The notes under the pieces are model-generated. The model worked only from the letters and a program-made list of their open reading frames with translations, was not told the origin of the DNA and searched no databases. The position numbers and the translations under genes were made by a program. A DNA stretch of 47,570 nucleotides from Stenotrophomonas sp. Ste86. Lineage in GTDB: Bacteria > Pseudomonadota > Gammaproteobacteria > Xanthomonadales > Xanthomonadaceae. The DNA lies in the NCBI RefSeq assembly GCF_024519465.1, contig NZ_JALJRW010000028.1, positions 1 to 47,570 of the forward strand, read 5' to 3'. Below, one piece after another: positions 1 through 8,496 of this stretch. Within the stretch, counting starts at the first letter, position 1. Each line of letters starts with the position of its first letter.

Positions 1-80
1 CCCATGCCCTTGGAGGCGAAATAAAGGAGGAGGGGGCGGCCGCAGGCCGACGCCGGGGGCGTCGCCGGAAAGGGCATGGG
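1..80. repeat. Palindromic intergenic repeat, unit A1
   Basis: The unit begins CCCATGCCCTTGG and ends in the near-complement GGAAAGGGCATGGG, so the whole 80 bases can fold into one long hairpin. The interior holds GGCGAAATAAAGGAGGAGG and a GGCGGCCGCAGGCCGACGCC core. A near-identical unit lies at 20111-20190 and related ones at 104-181, 20214-20291 and 19945-20041. Short reading frames through it are artefacts of its base composition. It is a dispersed intergenic repeat family that I cannot assign to a named class. Confidence 0.75.
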
Positions 81-103
81 GGCCCAGCGACCGACTCACC
101 GAC

Positions 104-181
104 TGCCGCTTGAGGCGAAATAAAGGAGGAAGAGGCGGCCGCAGGCCGACGCCGGCGGCGTCGCCTCCAAGGACATGGACC
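104..181. repeat. Palindromic intergenic repeat, unit A2
   Basis: This is a second, more diverged unit of the same family. It starts CCGCTTGAGGCGAAATAAAG and ends GCCTCCAAGGACATGG. It is separated from A1 by a short spacer (GCGACCGACTCACCGACTG) that is also found between the two units of the copy at 20111-20318. The two units plus spacer therefore form one ~207-bp composite that recurs 20 kb away. The rest of the 1-303 gap holds only the stem-loop at 273-297. Confidence 0.7.
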
Positions 182-272
182 CAGCGCCCGACCCACCAAC
201 CGCCGCGAAAAAATCCAGAGCGCGCTACGCACTAGCCACACGGAGGGAGAAGAACTTCTTGCCCCACGGCAT

Positions 273-297
273 CGCGCCACCGGTAACCGGTGGCGCG
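273..297 (-). terminator. Stem-loop just after the autotransporter gene
   Basis: CGCGCCACCGGT (273-284) is complementary to ACCGGTGGCGCG (286-297), giving a very strong hairpin 7 bases past the stop of the minus-strand autotransporter gene. There is no T tract after it on the minus strand, so it may stabilise the 3' end rather than act as a classical intrinsic terminator. Confidence 0.5.
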
Positions 298-303
298 TAC
301 CGC

Positions 304-3300
304 TTACAGCTGCTTGTCCAGACTGATCTGCACGCCGTGGTCGCGGTCCTCACCGCTGCCCACCAGCCCGCGGTAGTCCACGCGCAGGCCCCAGTCGCGA
401 CCGAAGTCGAACATCACCCCGGCGCCCAGCATCCAGCGGTTCCGGTCGAAGCTGTCCAGCGAGGTCCGGTAGAACGGCACCCCGACCAGATCGGCGTACT
501 GCATCGTGGCGGTGCCACTGCCGCTGAAGTCGTGCTGGTATTCCACCCGCAGCTGCGGCGTCCAGGCACCCCATGCAGCGGTCTTGCGTGTCTCGATGCG
601 CAGGCCGGCGTTGCCGGTGCTGGTGTCCACGTCCTGGTCGCCGTAGCGCAGGGCGAACAGGTCGCTGCCCTGCTCGACATAGCGGTCGAGCGTGCCGCGC
701 GAGGCATCCAGTCGCGCATACGGGGTGAACTGCCAGCTGCCACGGACCAGGTCGGCGCCGACAGACAGCGAGCCGAACCACTGGCTGCCATCGCGACGGG
801 CATGCACGAAGCTGCCGTCGCTGGTCACGTAGCGGCGCAGGTCGTAGTCCAGCAACTGGTGGCCCAACAGTGCATCCACGAACAGATGCTGGCCGGGGCT
901 GTAGCTGCCGTACACCGCCAGGGTGAAGGCCTGGCCATCGCTGCGGCTGCCGTTCTCGCCCACATCGGTGCGGTCGCGACCGTAGCCCAGGCCGACGCCA
1001 AGGGCCAGGTCCTCCCCGACCTGCAGGTCGCTGCCGAGGGTGACGCCGTCGGTATTGAAGTCACCGCCGGCACTGCCGCGTCCGTTGGTCCGGCCGGTGC
1101 GGATCGTACCGCCCACCCACAGGCCGAGCGCTGCCTGCGCGCCAGTGCCGGTCGCGGCCGGCGCATCCAGCCCCGGTTCCCGATCGAACGGCTGGCGACG
1201 CTGGGCGTCGCAGTCACTGCCGGGCAGGCTGCCTATCGCCGGATCGCAGCGCTGCGGCCCATAGGCCAGGCCAAGGTTGTTGCTGAAGCCGTTGCTGCGG
1301 CTGGCCCCGTGCAGGCGCTGCATGCGCTGCTGGAAGTTCTCGATCTGCGAGGTCGCAAAGCGCCGCGCGGTATCGGCCTGCGCCGACAGCAGCCCGCGCA
1401 CTTCCGGGTCGCGGGTCGGGTCCGGACGCTGGGTGACCTGCACGGTGTAATCGCGCGTGCCGGTGAAGCCAAGTGCATCGGTGGCGGTCACCGTGAAAGC
1501 GGACGCACCGGCTGCGGTGGGCGTGCCGGTAAGCGCGCCGGATGCGGCCAGCGCCAGGCCGCCGGGCAGCGCGCCGGTGGTTACCGCGTAGGTGTACGGG
1601 GCGGTGCCACCGCTGGTGGAGAGCTGCTGCTGGTAGGCGTTGGCGAACAACCCGGCCGGCAGGGTCGACGGGGTCAGCGTCAGCACCGGCGCAGCCACGC
1701 TGAGCGTGTAAGCCTGGGTCACGGTGGCCGGGGTGCCGGTGGTGCTGTCGGTGGCGGTCACGCTGAAGGCAACCGTGCCCACCGCGGTGGGCGTCCCCGA
1801 CAGGCGACCGCTGGCGGCATCCAGCGCCAGGCCCGCCGGCAGGGTGCCGGTGGTGATGGCGAAGGTGTACGGCGCTACGCCGCCGCCGGCAGCGAAGGCT
1901 ACCTGGTAGGCGCTGCCCGCCGTGGTCGGAGTCAGGGCGCCGGCGGCCGGCGTCAGGCTCAGCGTGGGCGTGGCCACCTGCAGCGTGTAGTTCTGGACCA
2001 CGCTGGCCGGGGTACCGGTGGTGCTGTCGGTGACGGTGACGATCAGCGCGAAGCTGCCCGCCTGGGTCGGCGTACCCGACAACACACCGGTGCCTGTGTC
2101 GAACGCCACGCCGCTGGGCAGCGTGCCGTTCAACGCGTAGGTGTACGGTGCGACGCCGCCGGCAGCGGTGATCGGCTGCTGGTAGGCACTGCCCGCCGTG
2201 GCCGGTGACAAGGTGGCCGGGGTCACTGTCAGGGTCGGGCTGGCCACGTTCAGCACGAAGCCCTGGCCGGTGGTGAACGGACCGGTGCCGGTGCTGCTGT
2301 CGGTCGCCGAGGCCTGCAGGTTGAAGCTGCCGGCCTGGGTCGGGGTACCGCTGACGGTGACGCTGTCGACGGTGCTCGCGGTGATCGACAGGCCGGCCGG
2401 CAGGTTGGCCACCTGGTAGCCGCTGTAAGGCGCAGCGCCGCCGGACCAGGTGAAGGTCTGGCTGTAAGGCACGCCGGCCACCGCCGAGAACACGCTGTTG
2501 GCGCTGACGGTGATGGTCGGGGTGCCCACGCTGACCGTCACCGTGCCCGGCGCTGAAGTGCCGGTGCCGTTGCTGGCGGTGTAGGTGAAGCTGTCACTGC
2601 CGGCGAAGCCTGCTGCCGGCTGGTAGCTGATCGAGGTCGGGCCGGTCACCGTGGCGGTGCCGTGCAGCGGTGCGGTACCGACCGCCACTGAATTGGCCGC
2701 CCCGCCCGACAGCGCGAGCGTCACCGGCGCGGCCGGCGCACCGTAGGCCACCGAGGTGCTGACATTGCCAGCGACCGGCAGGCCATCGGCCACGGTGATC
2801 GCCATCGCGGTGCTGACCGAATACGGTGCACCCACGCCGGTGCTGCTGTCAGTGGCGGTAACGGTGAAGTTGAACGTGCCCAGCGTGGTCGGCGTCCCGC
2901 TGATCACACCGGTGCCGGCCAGGTTCAATCCCGGCGGCACGCTGCCGGCGGTGATCGCGTAGGAGTAAGGCGCGGTGCCGCCGCTGGCCGGGCCGACGGT
3001 GACGGTATACGGCTGGGCGAGCGTCGCCCCCGGCAGTGGGCCACCCGGCAGCACCAGCGTGGGTGCACCCACGGTGAGCACGTAGGCCTGCGTACCGGTG
3101 TAAGGACCCGGCGCTGCACTGGTATCGGTCGCGGTCACCGTGAAGGGATATGAGCCGCCAGCGGTGGGTGTACCGGAAAGCACCCCGCCTGCGCTCAGGG
3201 TCAGGCCCGGCGGCAGCGAGCCGGTGGTGACCGCATAGCTGTAGCTGCCACTGCCGCCGCTGGCGACGATGGTCTGGCTGTAGGCAACGGCGATCGCCGG

Positions 3301-5589
3301 AGGCGGCAGCACCGCCGGCGCAACGGTGACCGGCTGGTCATCGTTGAGCACGGTCACGATGCCCTGCGCATCGGCGAGGGTGGCATTGGTGGGTCCGGTC
3401 AGATTGACCGCGAAGGTCTCGTCGGCTTCCGGCGTGGTGTCGCCGTTGACGGTGACCGCAATGGTCTGGGTGGTCGCGCCGGGTGCGAAGGTCAGCGTGC
3501 CGCTGGCGCTGGTGTAGTCGGTGGGCGCGACGGCGCTGGCATTGGCGGTGGCGTAGTTGACGGTGACCGTCTGCCCGCTGGCCGCCGACAACGTCACCGT
3601 CAGCGTGGCGGTGACCGTGCCGGCGTTGCCCTCGGTTACCGAGGTGTCATTGATCGACAGCGACGGCAGCGCATCATCATTGACGATCGTACCCAGGCCC
3701 TGCGCGTCGGCGACGGTGGCACCGGTGACGTTGCTCACATTGACCAGGAGAGTTTCGTTGGGTTCGTTGAACGTGTCGCCGTTGACCAGCACGGTGAAGG
3801 TCGCGCTGCTGCTTCCCGCCGCAATGGTCTGCCCGGTCAGTGCCTGGGCGACATAGTCGCTGCCGGCGGTGGCGGTGCCGTTGGCGGTGGCGATGTCGAA
3901 GCTGACCCCGCCCGGGCCCGCCGGCGCGTTGAGCGACACGGTGAAGGTGAACGCCGTGGTGCCGCTGTCGCCTTCATTGAGGCTGACGTCATTGATGCTC
4001 AACGCCGGCTGGTCGTCGTCAAGGATCGTGCCGGTCGCACTTGTCGGTGCGCCGACGCCATAACCGGTGCCTGCAGCCAGCGTCAGCACCACGGTCTCAT
4101 TGGCTTCCACGCTGCTGTCGGCCGTGGGCGTGACGGTGATCGTCCCGCTGGTGGCCCCGGCTGCAATCGACAGCGGCGAGGACACCGCCGCGTAGTCGGT
4201 GCCGCTGGTGGCGGTACCGCCGACGGTGTAGGCGATCGACAGCGGCACCAGGCTCGGCTGGTCCAGGGTGACGGTGTAGACCAGCGGGGTGCCGCTGTCT
4301 TCGTTGACCGTGGCCGGGGACACCGTGATCGATGCCGTGGGCACATCGTCATTGAGGATCGTGCCGGTAGCGCTGGCCGGCGCACCGACAGTGTAGCCGC
4401 TGCCGGCAGCGACGGTGAGAATCACCGTTTCGTCGGCTTCCACGGTAGCGTCGGCGGTCGGGTTGATGGTGACCGTGGCGGTGGTGGCGCCCGAGGGAAT
4501 GGACACCGTGGCGACGCCGCCGGTGTAATCCACGCCACTGGTCGCCGTGCCGCTGGTGGTCAGGTTGACCACGGTCGGCGAGGACAGGTTGAGGCTGCGG
4601 GTGACGGTGTAGACCAGGTTGGTCCCCCCATCCTCGCTGACGCTGGCCGGTGCCACGGCGATGCTGACGCTGGGCGCCGCGCTCACCGTCAGGGTGAAGT
4701 TCTCCACCTCGAAGTAGGTGCCGGTGCCGGTGCTGCTGTCGGTGACGCGGATGGTCACCGGATAGGTACCGGGGGCTGCCGTGGCGGTACCGCTGATCAC
4801 CCCACCTGCAGAGAGTGACAACCCGGTGGGAAGGCTGCTGGCTTCCATCGCGTAGGCGAAGGGCGCAACGCCGCCGATGGTGGTCAGCGTCTGCGAGAAC
4901 GCCACGCCCTGGATGGCCGTGGCGGCGGTCGGTGACAGGGTGAGGCTGGGATTCTGCACCGTGCCGCTGTAGGTCTTGTCGGCGGTGGCCGAGGTGGCAT
5001 CGGTGGCGCGCACGGTGAAGGTGTACGCACCGCGCTGGGTGGGCGTGCCACTGATCACACCGGCGTTGACGGTGATGCCAGCCGGCGGGGTACCGGCTTG
5101 CAGCGTGAAGGTATACGGTGCAGTGCCGCCGCTGGCGCTGAGCGCCTGCGATACCGCCGTGCCGGCGGTCAGGGTGAGCGCGGCCGGTGCGACCACGATC
5201 GTGGAGTTGGCCGGGGTGATGGTGACCGTGACCCGGACAGTGTCGCCATCGGTGTCGGAGAATTCGAAGACATCGCTGGTGGCGGTGTCGCCGCCGTGAC
5301 CGTAGTCGACGAACCAGCTGCCGCCGGTGATGCGCAGGTTGGCGGTGCCGTGCGATGGCAGCTGCGGGCCGTCCACGGCTCCCTCGCCGGCCAGGGCGAT
5401 CGGATTGGCGCAGGCGGTGACGTTGATCGCCACGGTGCCGCCATTGCCCACGGTTGCCGACTGGGCCGGACAGATCGACGAGGTATGCGCGGCCCACGCG
5501 GCGCTGGACCAGCACAGCGCGGCGCAGAACAGGACGAGCACGGTCGAGAAAACACGCGCGGTACGCGCGTATCGGGTACGGAGTGCCAT
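304..5589 (-). CDS. Giant Ig-like/Calx-beta repeat autotransporter (type Va secretion)
   Basis: Predicted surface protein of 1761 residues. The chosen ATG at 5589 follows a GGGGGAAAGG ribosome site and opens a clear signal peptide ending near AWA-AH (residue ~34); longer frames upstream lack both. In order: an N-terminal cadherin-like region; two putative-Ig (He_PIG-type) repeats recognisable by GGxAPYxY and GxPTxxGxYxFTVxATD; four Calx-beta repeats each ending in a NDD/DDD motif; two more Ig repeats; a Big_9-like repeat; four more Ig repeats; a helical linker (~1430-1510); and a C-terminal autotransporter beta-barrel of about 280 residues. Calx-beta repeats commonly bind Ca2+, which suggests a rigid adhesive stalk; this role is inferred from the architecture. 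The last residue is Leu, not the usual Phe/Trp. It is divergent from the collar-protein cluster across 269 bases. Confidence 0.9.
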   Translation of the reverse strand: MALRTRYARTARVFSTVLVLFCAALCWSSAAWAAHTSSICPAQSATVGNGGTVAINVTACANPIALAGEGAVDGPQLPSHGTANLRITGGSWFVDYGHGGDTATSDVFEFSDTDGDTVRVTVTITPANSTIVVAPAALTLTAGTAVSQALSASGGTAPYTFTLQAGTPPAGITVNAGVISGTPTQRGAYTFTVRATDATSATADKTYSGTVQNPSLTLSPTAATAIQGVAFSQTLTTIGGVAPFAYAMEASSLPTGLSLSAGGVISGTATAAPGTYPVTIRVTDSSTGTGTYFEVENFTLTVSAAPSVSIAVAPASVSEDGGTNLVYTVTRSLNLSSPTVVNLTTSGTATSGVDYTGGVATVSIPSGATTATVTINPTADATVEADETVILTVAAGSGYTVGAPASATGTILNDDVPTASITVSPATVNEDSGTPLVYTVTLDQPSLVPLSIAYTVGGTATSGTDYAAVSSPLSIAAGATSGTITVTPTADSSVEANETVVLTLAAGTGYGVGAPTSATGTILDDDQPALSINDVSLNEGDSGTTAFTFTVSLNAPAGPGGVSFDIATANGTATAGSDYVAQALTGQTIAAGSSSATFTVLVNGDTFNEPNETLLVNVSNVTGATVADAQGLGTIVNDDALPSLSINDTSVTEGNAGTVTATLTVTLSAASGQTVTVNYATANASAVAPTDYTSASGTLTFAPGATTQTIAVTVNGDTTPEADETFAVNLTGPTNATLADAQGIVTVLNDDQPVTVAPAVLPPPAIAVAYSQTIVASGGSGSYSYAVTTGSLPPGLTLSAGGVLSGTPTAGGSYPFTVTATDTSAAPGPYTGTQAYVLTVGAPTLVLPGGPLPGATLAQPYTVTVGPASGGTAPYSYAITAGSVPPGLNLAGTGVISGTPTTLGTFNFTVTATDSSTGVGAPYSVSTAMAITVADGLPVAGNVSTSVAYGAPAAPVTLALSGGAANSVAVGTAPLHGTATVTGPTSISYQPAAGFAGSDSFTYTASNGTGTSAPGTVTVSVGTPTITVSANSVFSAVAGVPYSQTFTWSGGAAPYSGYQVANLPAGLSITASTVDSVTVSGTPTQAGSFNLQASATDSSTGTGPFTTGQGFVLNVASPTLTVTPATLSPATAGSAYQQPITAAGGVAPYTYALNGTLPSGVAFDTGTGVLSGTPTQAGSFALIVTVTDSTTGTPASVVQNYTLQVATPTLSLTPAAGALTPTTAGSAYQVAFAAGGGVAPYTFAITTGTLPAGLALDAASGRLSGTPTAVGTVAFSVTATDSTTGTPATVTQAYTLSVAAPVLTLTPSTLPAGLFANAYQQQLSTSGGTAPYTYAVTTGALPGGLALAASGALTGTPTAAGASAFTVTATDALGFTGTRDYTVQVTQRPDPTRDPEVRGLLSAQADTARRFATSQIENFQQRMQRLHGASRSNGFSNNLGLAYGPQRCDPAIGSLPGSDCDAQRRQPFDREPGLDAPAATGTGAQAALGLWVGGTIRTGRTNGRGSAGGDFNTDGVTLGSDLQVGEDLALGVGLGYGRDRTDVGENGSRSDGQAFTLAVYGSYSPGQHLFVDALLGHQLLDYDLRRYVTSDGSFVHARRDGSQWFGSLSVGADLVRGSWQFTPYARLDASRGTLDRYVEQGSDLFALRYGDQDVDTSTGNAGLRIETRKTAAWGAWTPQLRVEYQHDFSGSGTATMQYADLVGVPFYRTSLDSFDRNRWMLGAGVMFDFGRDWGLRVDYRGLVGSGEDRDHGVQISLDKQL

Positions 5590-5663
5590 GACCTTTCCCC
5601 CTTGGAAAGAATCCACCTGGATGCAGAACAACATCGAGGTGCGCGTCCCGTGCCGGCTGCCCC

Positions 5664-5680
5664 GGGAGCATGATGCTCCC
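5664..5680. promoter_or_regulatory. Perfect inverted repeat in the divergent region, possible operator
   Basis: GGGAGCAT-G-ATGCTCCC is a perfect 8-bp inverted repeat around one central base. It lies 75 bases upstream of the autotransporter start, between that gene and the collar-protein genes. It has the size and symmetry of an operator for a dimeric regulator, or it could form a leader hairpin in the autotransporter transcript. No regulator gene is adjacent. No convincing -35/-10 pair could be assigned to either side of the 269-base gap. Confidence 0.4.
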
Positions 5681-5858
5681 GTCGTTCCTTGACGTCGCCA
5701 GCGGCAGGCATTCCACGCCTCCCCCCTTTGGCGCCATTGGAACAGAGTCCCCGTGTCGAAGAAAGGCCCCCAGCAACGGGACTTGTGAACAGCCTGAATG
5801 GCGTTCAGAGTAGCTGCGCGCCAGTCCGGCGCCGCGCTCAGCATCCAAGGGGGATCAG

Positions 5859-6392
5859 ATGAGCGAATTCTTCATCGGCCAGATCATGATGGCCGGGTTC
5901 AATTTTGCACCCAAGTATTTCGCGCAATGCAACGGGCAATTGCTGCCCATCAACCAGAACCAGGCTTTGTTTTCACTACTGGGCGTGCAGTACGGCGGCA
6001 ATGGCGTCACCACCTTCGGCCTGCCGGATATGCGCGGGCGCACGCCCGTCGCGTATGCGCCATCGGCCGATGGAGCATGGCAGCCGCCGGCCATGCAGAT
6101 CGGTCAGCAGGCCGGGACCGAGAACGTGACCCTGTTGCCCACGCAGTTGCCTGCGCATGGCCACCAGGTCGTGGGCGTGGCCGCTGCCGGCGACAACCGC
6201 AACCCCACCGGGCGCACGTTCGCTGGCGGCGGCACGACCAAGCTGTATGCAGCCCAGGGTGGCGCGCTGGTTGCACAGGCACCGTCGTCGGTCGCCCCGG
6301 CAGGCAGCACCCAGCCCCATCCGAACATGCAGCCCTACGCCACGCTCAACTTCTGCATCGCGCTGCAGGGAATCTTCCCCTCCCGCAGTTGA
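5859..6392 (+). CDS. Phage-tail-collar domain protein 1 (MdpB-like)
   Basis: 177 residues, of the phage tail collar / 'microcystin-dependent protein' family. The ATG follows AAGGGGG at ideal spacing. Family hallmarks are the start with GQIMMAGFNFAP, then CNGQLLPI, FSLLG.QYGGNG, TFGLPDMRGR, a TLLPTQLPAHGH segment and the closing FCIALQGIFPSR. In phages the fold sits at fibre tips or the baseplate. Chromosomal copies without other phage genes, as here, have no settled function. No signal peptide is visible, so export would need a non-Sec route or a partner. It is the first of three paralogues transcribed together. Confidence 0.9.
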   Translation: MSEFFIGQIMMAGFNFAPKYFAQCNGQLLPINQNQALFSLLGVQYGGNGVTTFGLPDMRGRTPVAYAPSADGAWQPPAMQIGQQAGTENVTLLPTQLPAHGHQVVGVAAAGDNRNPTGRTFAGGGTTKLYAAQGGALVAQAPSSVAPAGSTQPHPNMQPYATLNFCIALQGIFPSRS

Positions 6393-6444
6393 TCACGGGG
6401 CCGGCCGTTGCCGGCCATGCGTTACTCACAAGGAGCATGATCAG

Positions 6445-6975
6445 ATGAGCGTACCTTTCGTCGGCGAAATCCGTATGTTCGGATTCAACCGCGTTCCCAG
6501 TGGATGGCTTGGCTGCAACGGCGCACTGATACCGATCGCAGAGTACGAAGTGCTCTTCGCGCTACTCGGCACGACCTTTGGCGGTGACGGCCAGAGCACC
6601 TTCGCCGTGCCGGACATGCGCGGCCGCGTGCCGGTGCACATGGGCCAGGGCCCGGGGCTCAGCAATCGCCCGCTGGGCGTGGTGTCCGGAACCGAGTCGG
6701 TCACGCTGACCCTGCCACAGATGCCGGCCCACACCCATGCGCTGTCGGTCTCCAGCGGGGTGGCCACGCTGGAGGCGCCCGCCGCCACCGCGATACCGGG
6801 CGCCGTCAGTGGCGAGACCTTCTATGTCACCGACACCAACGGGGCGACCGCACTGGCGATGGAGGCGTTGGCCGTGACCAGCAGCGGTGGCAACCAGGCG
6901 CACGAGAACTGCATGCCCACCCTGACGGTGCAGTACTGCATCGCCTGGGCCGGCATCTTCCCGCAGCAGCCCTGA
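6445..6975 (+). CDS. Phage-tail-collar domain protein 2 (MdpB-like)
   Basis: 176 residues and a paralogue of its neighbours on both sides. The ATG at 6445 is preceded by AAGGAG 9 bases upstream; the nearby ATG at 6437 is out of frame. The same blocks appear: VGEIRMFGFNRVP, GWLGCNGALIPI, LFALLGTTFGGDG, TFAVPDMRGRVPVH, LTLPQMPAHTH and the C-terminal QYCIAWAGIFPQ. The central variable stretch (about residues 105-150) differs from the other two copies, as expected for a loop that faces a ligand. It lies 52 bases after the first collar gene and 30 before the third, consistent with one operon. Confidence 0.9.
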   Translation: MSVPFVGEIRMFGFNRVPSGWLGCNGALIPIAEYEVLFALLGTTFGGDGQSTFAVPDMRGRVPVHMGQGPGLSNRPLGVVSGTESVTLTLPQMPAHTHALSVSSGVATLEAPAATAIPGAVSGETFYVTDTNGATALAMEALAVTSSGGNQAHENCMPTLTVQYCIAWAGIFPQQP

Positions 6976-7005
6976 CCCTTCCTTCGTTACGCCCAGAGAA
7001 CCGAC

Positions 7006-7545
7006 ATGACCGAACCTTACATCGGACAGATCCAGCCGTTCGGCTTCAACTTCGCCCCTAACGGATGGGCGTTCTGCAACGGCGCTACGCTGGCGATCCA
7101 GCAGAACACCGCCCTGTTTTCGCTGCTCGGCATCCAGTACGGCGGCAACGGCACCGTCACCTTCCAGCTGCCCAACTTCAGCGCCCGCGCGGGTGGAGGG
7201 ACGGGCACCGGCAACGGCCTGACCCCCCGCTCGATCGGCGACACGTTCGGCGTCTCCCAGGTGGCCTTGAGCACATTGGAAATGCCCGCACATGCGCACA
7301 CGCTGACCGCGTTCGCGCAGACCGACACCAGTAAGCGCAGCGGCGTACCGGTTGCCGGTGGTGGTCTTTCCCAGCCCGGGTCCAACGCCGTCAAGCCCTT
7401 CAGCAATGCAACGCCGGACACGCCGCTGTCCCCGTCCATGCTGCTACCCAACAGCGGTGGCAACCAGCCACACAACAACCAGCAGCCCTACCTGGCGGTG
7501 AACTTCTGCATTGCCCTGCAGGGCGATTACCCTGCGTTCGACTGA
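7006..7545 (+). CDS. Phage-tail-collar domain protein 3 (MdpB-like)
   Basis: 179 residues. It starts IGQIQPFGFNFAPNGWAFCNGA, carries FSLLGIQYGGNG, then TFQLPNFSAR in place of the more usual LPDMRGR, then LEMPAHAHT, and closes NFCIALQGDYPAFD. The three paralogues share the N-terminal collar fold and the FCIA..G.(F/Y)P end but vary between. Its TGA shares one base with the ATG of the acetyltransferase that follows, which suggests translational coupling. Confidence 0.9.
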   Translation: MTEPYIGQIQPFGFNFAPNGWAFCNGATLAIQQNTALFSLLGIQYGGNGTVTFQLPNFSARAGGGTGTGNGLTPRSIGDTFGVSQVALSTLEMPAHAHTLTAFAQTDTSKRSGVPVAGGGLSQPGSNAVKPFSNATPDTPLSPSMLLPNSGGNQPHNNQQPYLAVNFCIALQGDYPAFD

Positions 7546-8114
7546 TGCTGCCCGCGACGCTGGCGCCGTTCCCTCCGGAGCGGCGCCCAGCGCTGGCCGG
7601 GGTCGCCGGGGACACTGGCTGGCAATGGCGCGCGCTGCGCGACGATGACCTGCCCTGGCTGGTGCAGCTGTATGCGAGCACACGCGAGGAGGAACTCCGG
7701 TCGGTGCCCTGGCCGGACGCTGCCAAGCGGCAGTTCCTGTCGCAGCAGTTCGTGGCCCAGCACCAGCACTACCTGGCCCGGCACCCACGCGCGCATTACC
7801 TGGCGATCCTGCGCGAGGACCAGCCGGTGGGGCGCTTCTATGTCGATGAAGAAGGTGAGGAAGATCTCATCGTGGACATCAGCCTGCTGCCGTCATCGCG
7901 CGGCACCGGTATCGGCACGGCGGTGATCGGTTGCCAACAACAGGCCTGTGCGGGACGCGGTCGCGCGCTGCGGCTGCATGTGATGCAGCACAACCACGCT
8001 GCGTTGCGCTTGTACCAGCGGATGGGGTTTGTCGCCACCTCGGCGGCGGCGGCGGCGGCGGGCGAACTTTACCTGCCCATGCGCTGGGAGCCCACGGGCC
8101 GTCCCCTCAGTTGA
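7545..8114 (+). CDS. GNAT-family N-acetyltransferase coupled to the collar genes
   Basis: 189 residues. The acetyl-CoA motif A is seen as DISLLPSSRGTGIGTAVI (R-G-T-G-I-G pyrophosphate loop, residues ~110-127). Motif B is LHVMQHNHAALRLYQRMGF, as in RimI-type acetyltransferases. Near the C terminus a run of six GCG codons encodes an alanine tract (~165-172). The ATG overlaps the stop of the third collar gene by one base (ATGA), so the protein is likely made in proportion to it. Substrate unknown; acetylation of the collar proteins is an inference from coupling. The last 8 bases overlap the 3' end of the convergent gene at 8107-8397. Confidence 0.85.
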   Translation: MLPATLAPFPPERRPALAGVAGDTGWQWRALRDDDLPWLVQLYASTREEELRSVPWPDAAKRQFLSQQFVAQHQHYLARHPRAHYLAILREDQPVGRFYVDEEGEEDLIVDISLLPSSRGTGIGTAVIGCQQQACAGRGRALRLHVMQHNHAALRLYQRMGFVATSAAAAAAGELYLPMRWEPTGRPLS

Positions 8115-8397
8115 ACACGGCCTGGTACAGGAAGCCGGCACGTTCCTGCGCGATCGGCACCAGGAAGATGCCCACCTCGCCCACCCGCGCATGCCGCATC
8201 GGATAGATCTGCTGCGGAAAGACGATCGGCGCGCCATTGCGGAACAGCAGCGAGAACGGCGCACGTGCGGTATCCGCGCGCGTCTGCGGCAGTGGCCGCG
8301 CCTCGACCAGCACGAACTCCATCTGCATGCCATCGAACTCGGCGGCGAACGTCTCGTTCACGCAGCCGGCAAAGTGTTCAAGCGTCAACAACTCCAT
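8107..8397 (-). CDS. DUF6916-like small protein
   Basis: 96 residues from the ATG at 8397 (MELLTLEHF), preceded by GGGGAACGG. A longer start at 8436 behind a GAGG is possible. The sequence resembles the small DUF6916 type: an N-terminal 'LTLEHFAGCVNETF' segment, a beta-rich middle, FSLLFRNGAP, and a closing EVGIFLVPIAQE..GFLYQAVFN. No signal peptide, no Cys cluster and no catalytic motif were seen. It sits against the collar/GNAT cluster in convergent orientation with an 8-base overlap. A cytosolic accessory role for the cluster is a guess from position. Confidence 0.75.
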   Translation of the reverse strand: MELLTLEHFAGCVNETFAAEFDGMQMEFVLVEARPLPQTRADTARAPFSLLFRNGAPIVFPQQIYPMRHARVGEVGIFLVPIAQERAGFLYQAVFN

Positions 8398-8496
8398 GTC
8401 CCGTTCCCCAGTCGCGTACCGCAGGCGTAGCGGCATCGAACATCCTCGCTGCATCGCGTGGCGCGCACAAGCGCCACGCGATGCACTGCGCGTGGA

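Noticed and set aside
175..2208. Long plus-strand frame of 677 codons
   Set aside because: It runs antisense to the autotransporter gene, has no domain or ribosome site and arises from GC-rich third-position bias.
5859..7545. Prophage remnant from the three tail-collar genes
   Set aside because: No integrase, terminase, capsid, sheath or lysis genes and no att-like repeats; collar genes of this type occur on chromosomes independently.
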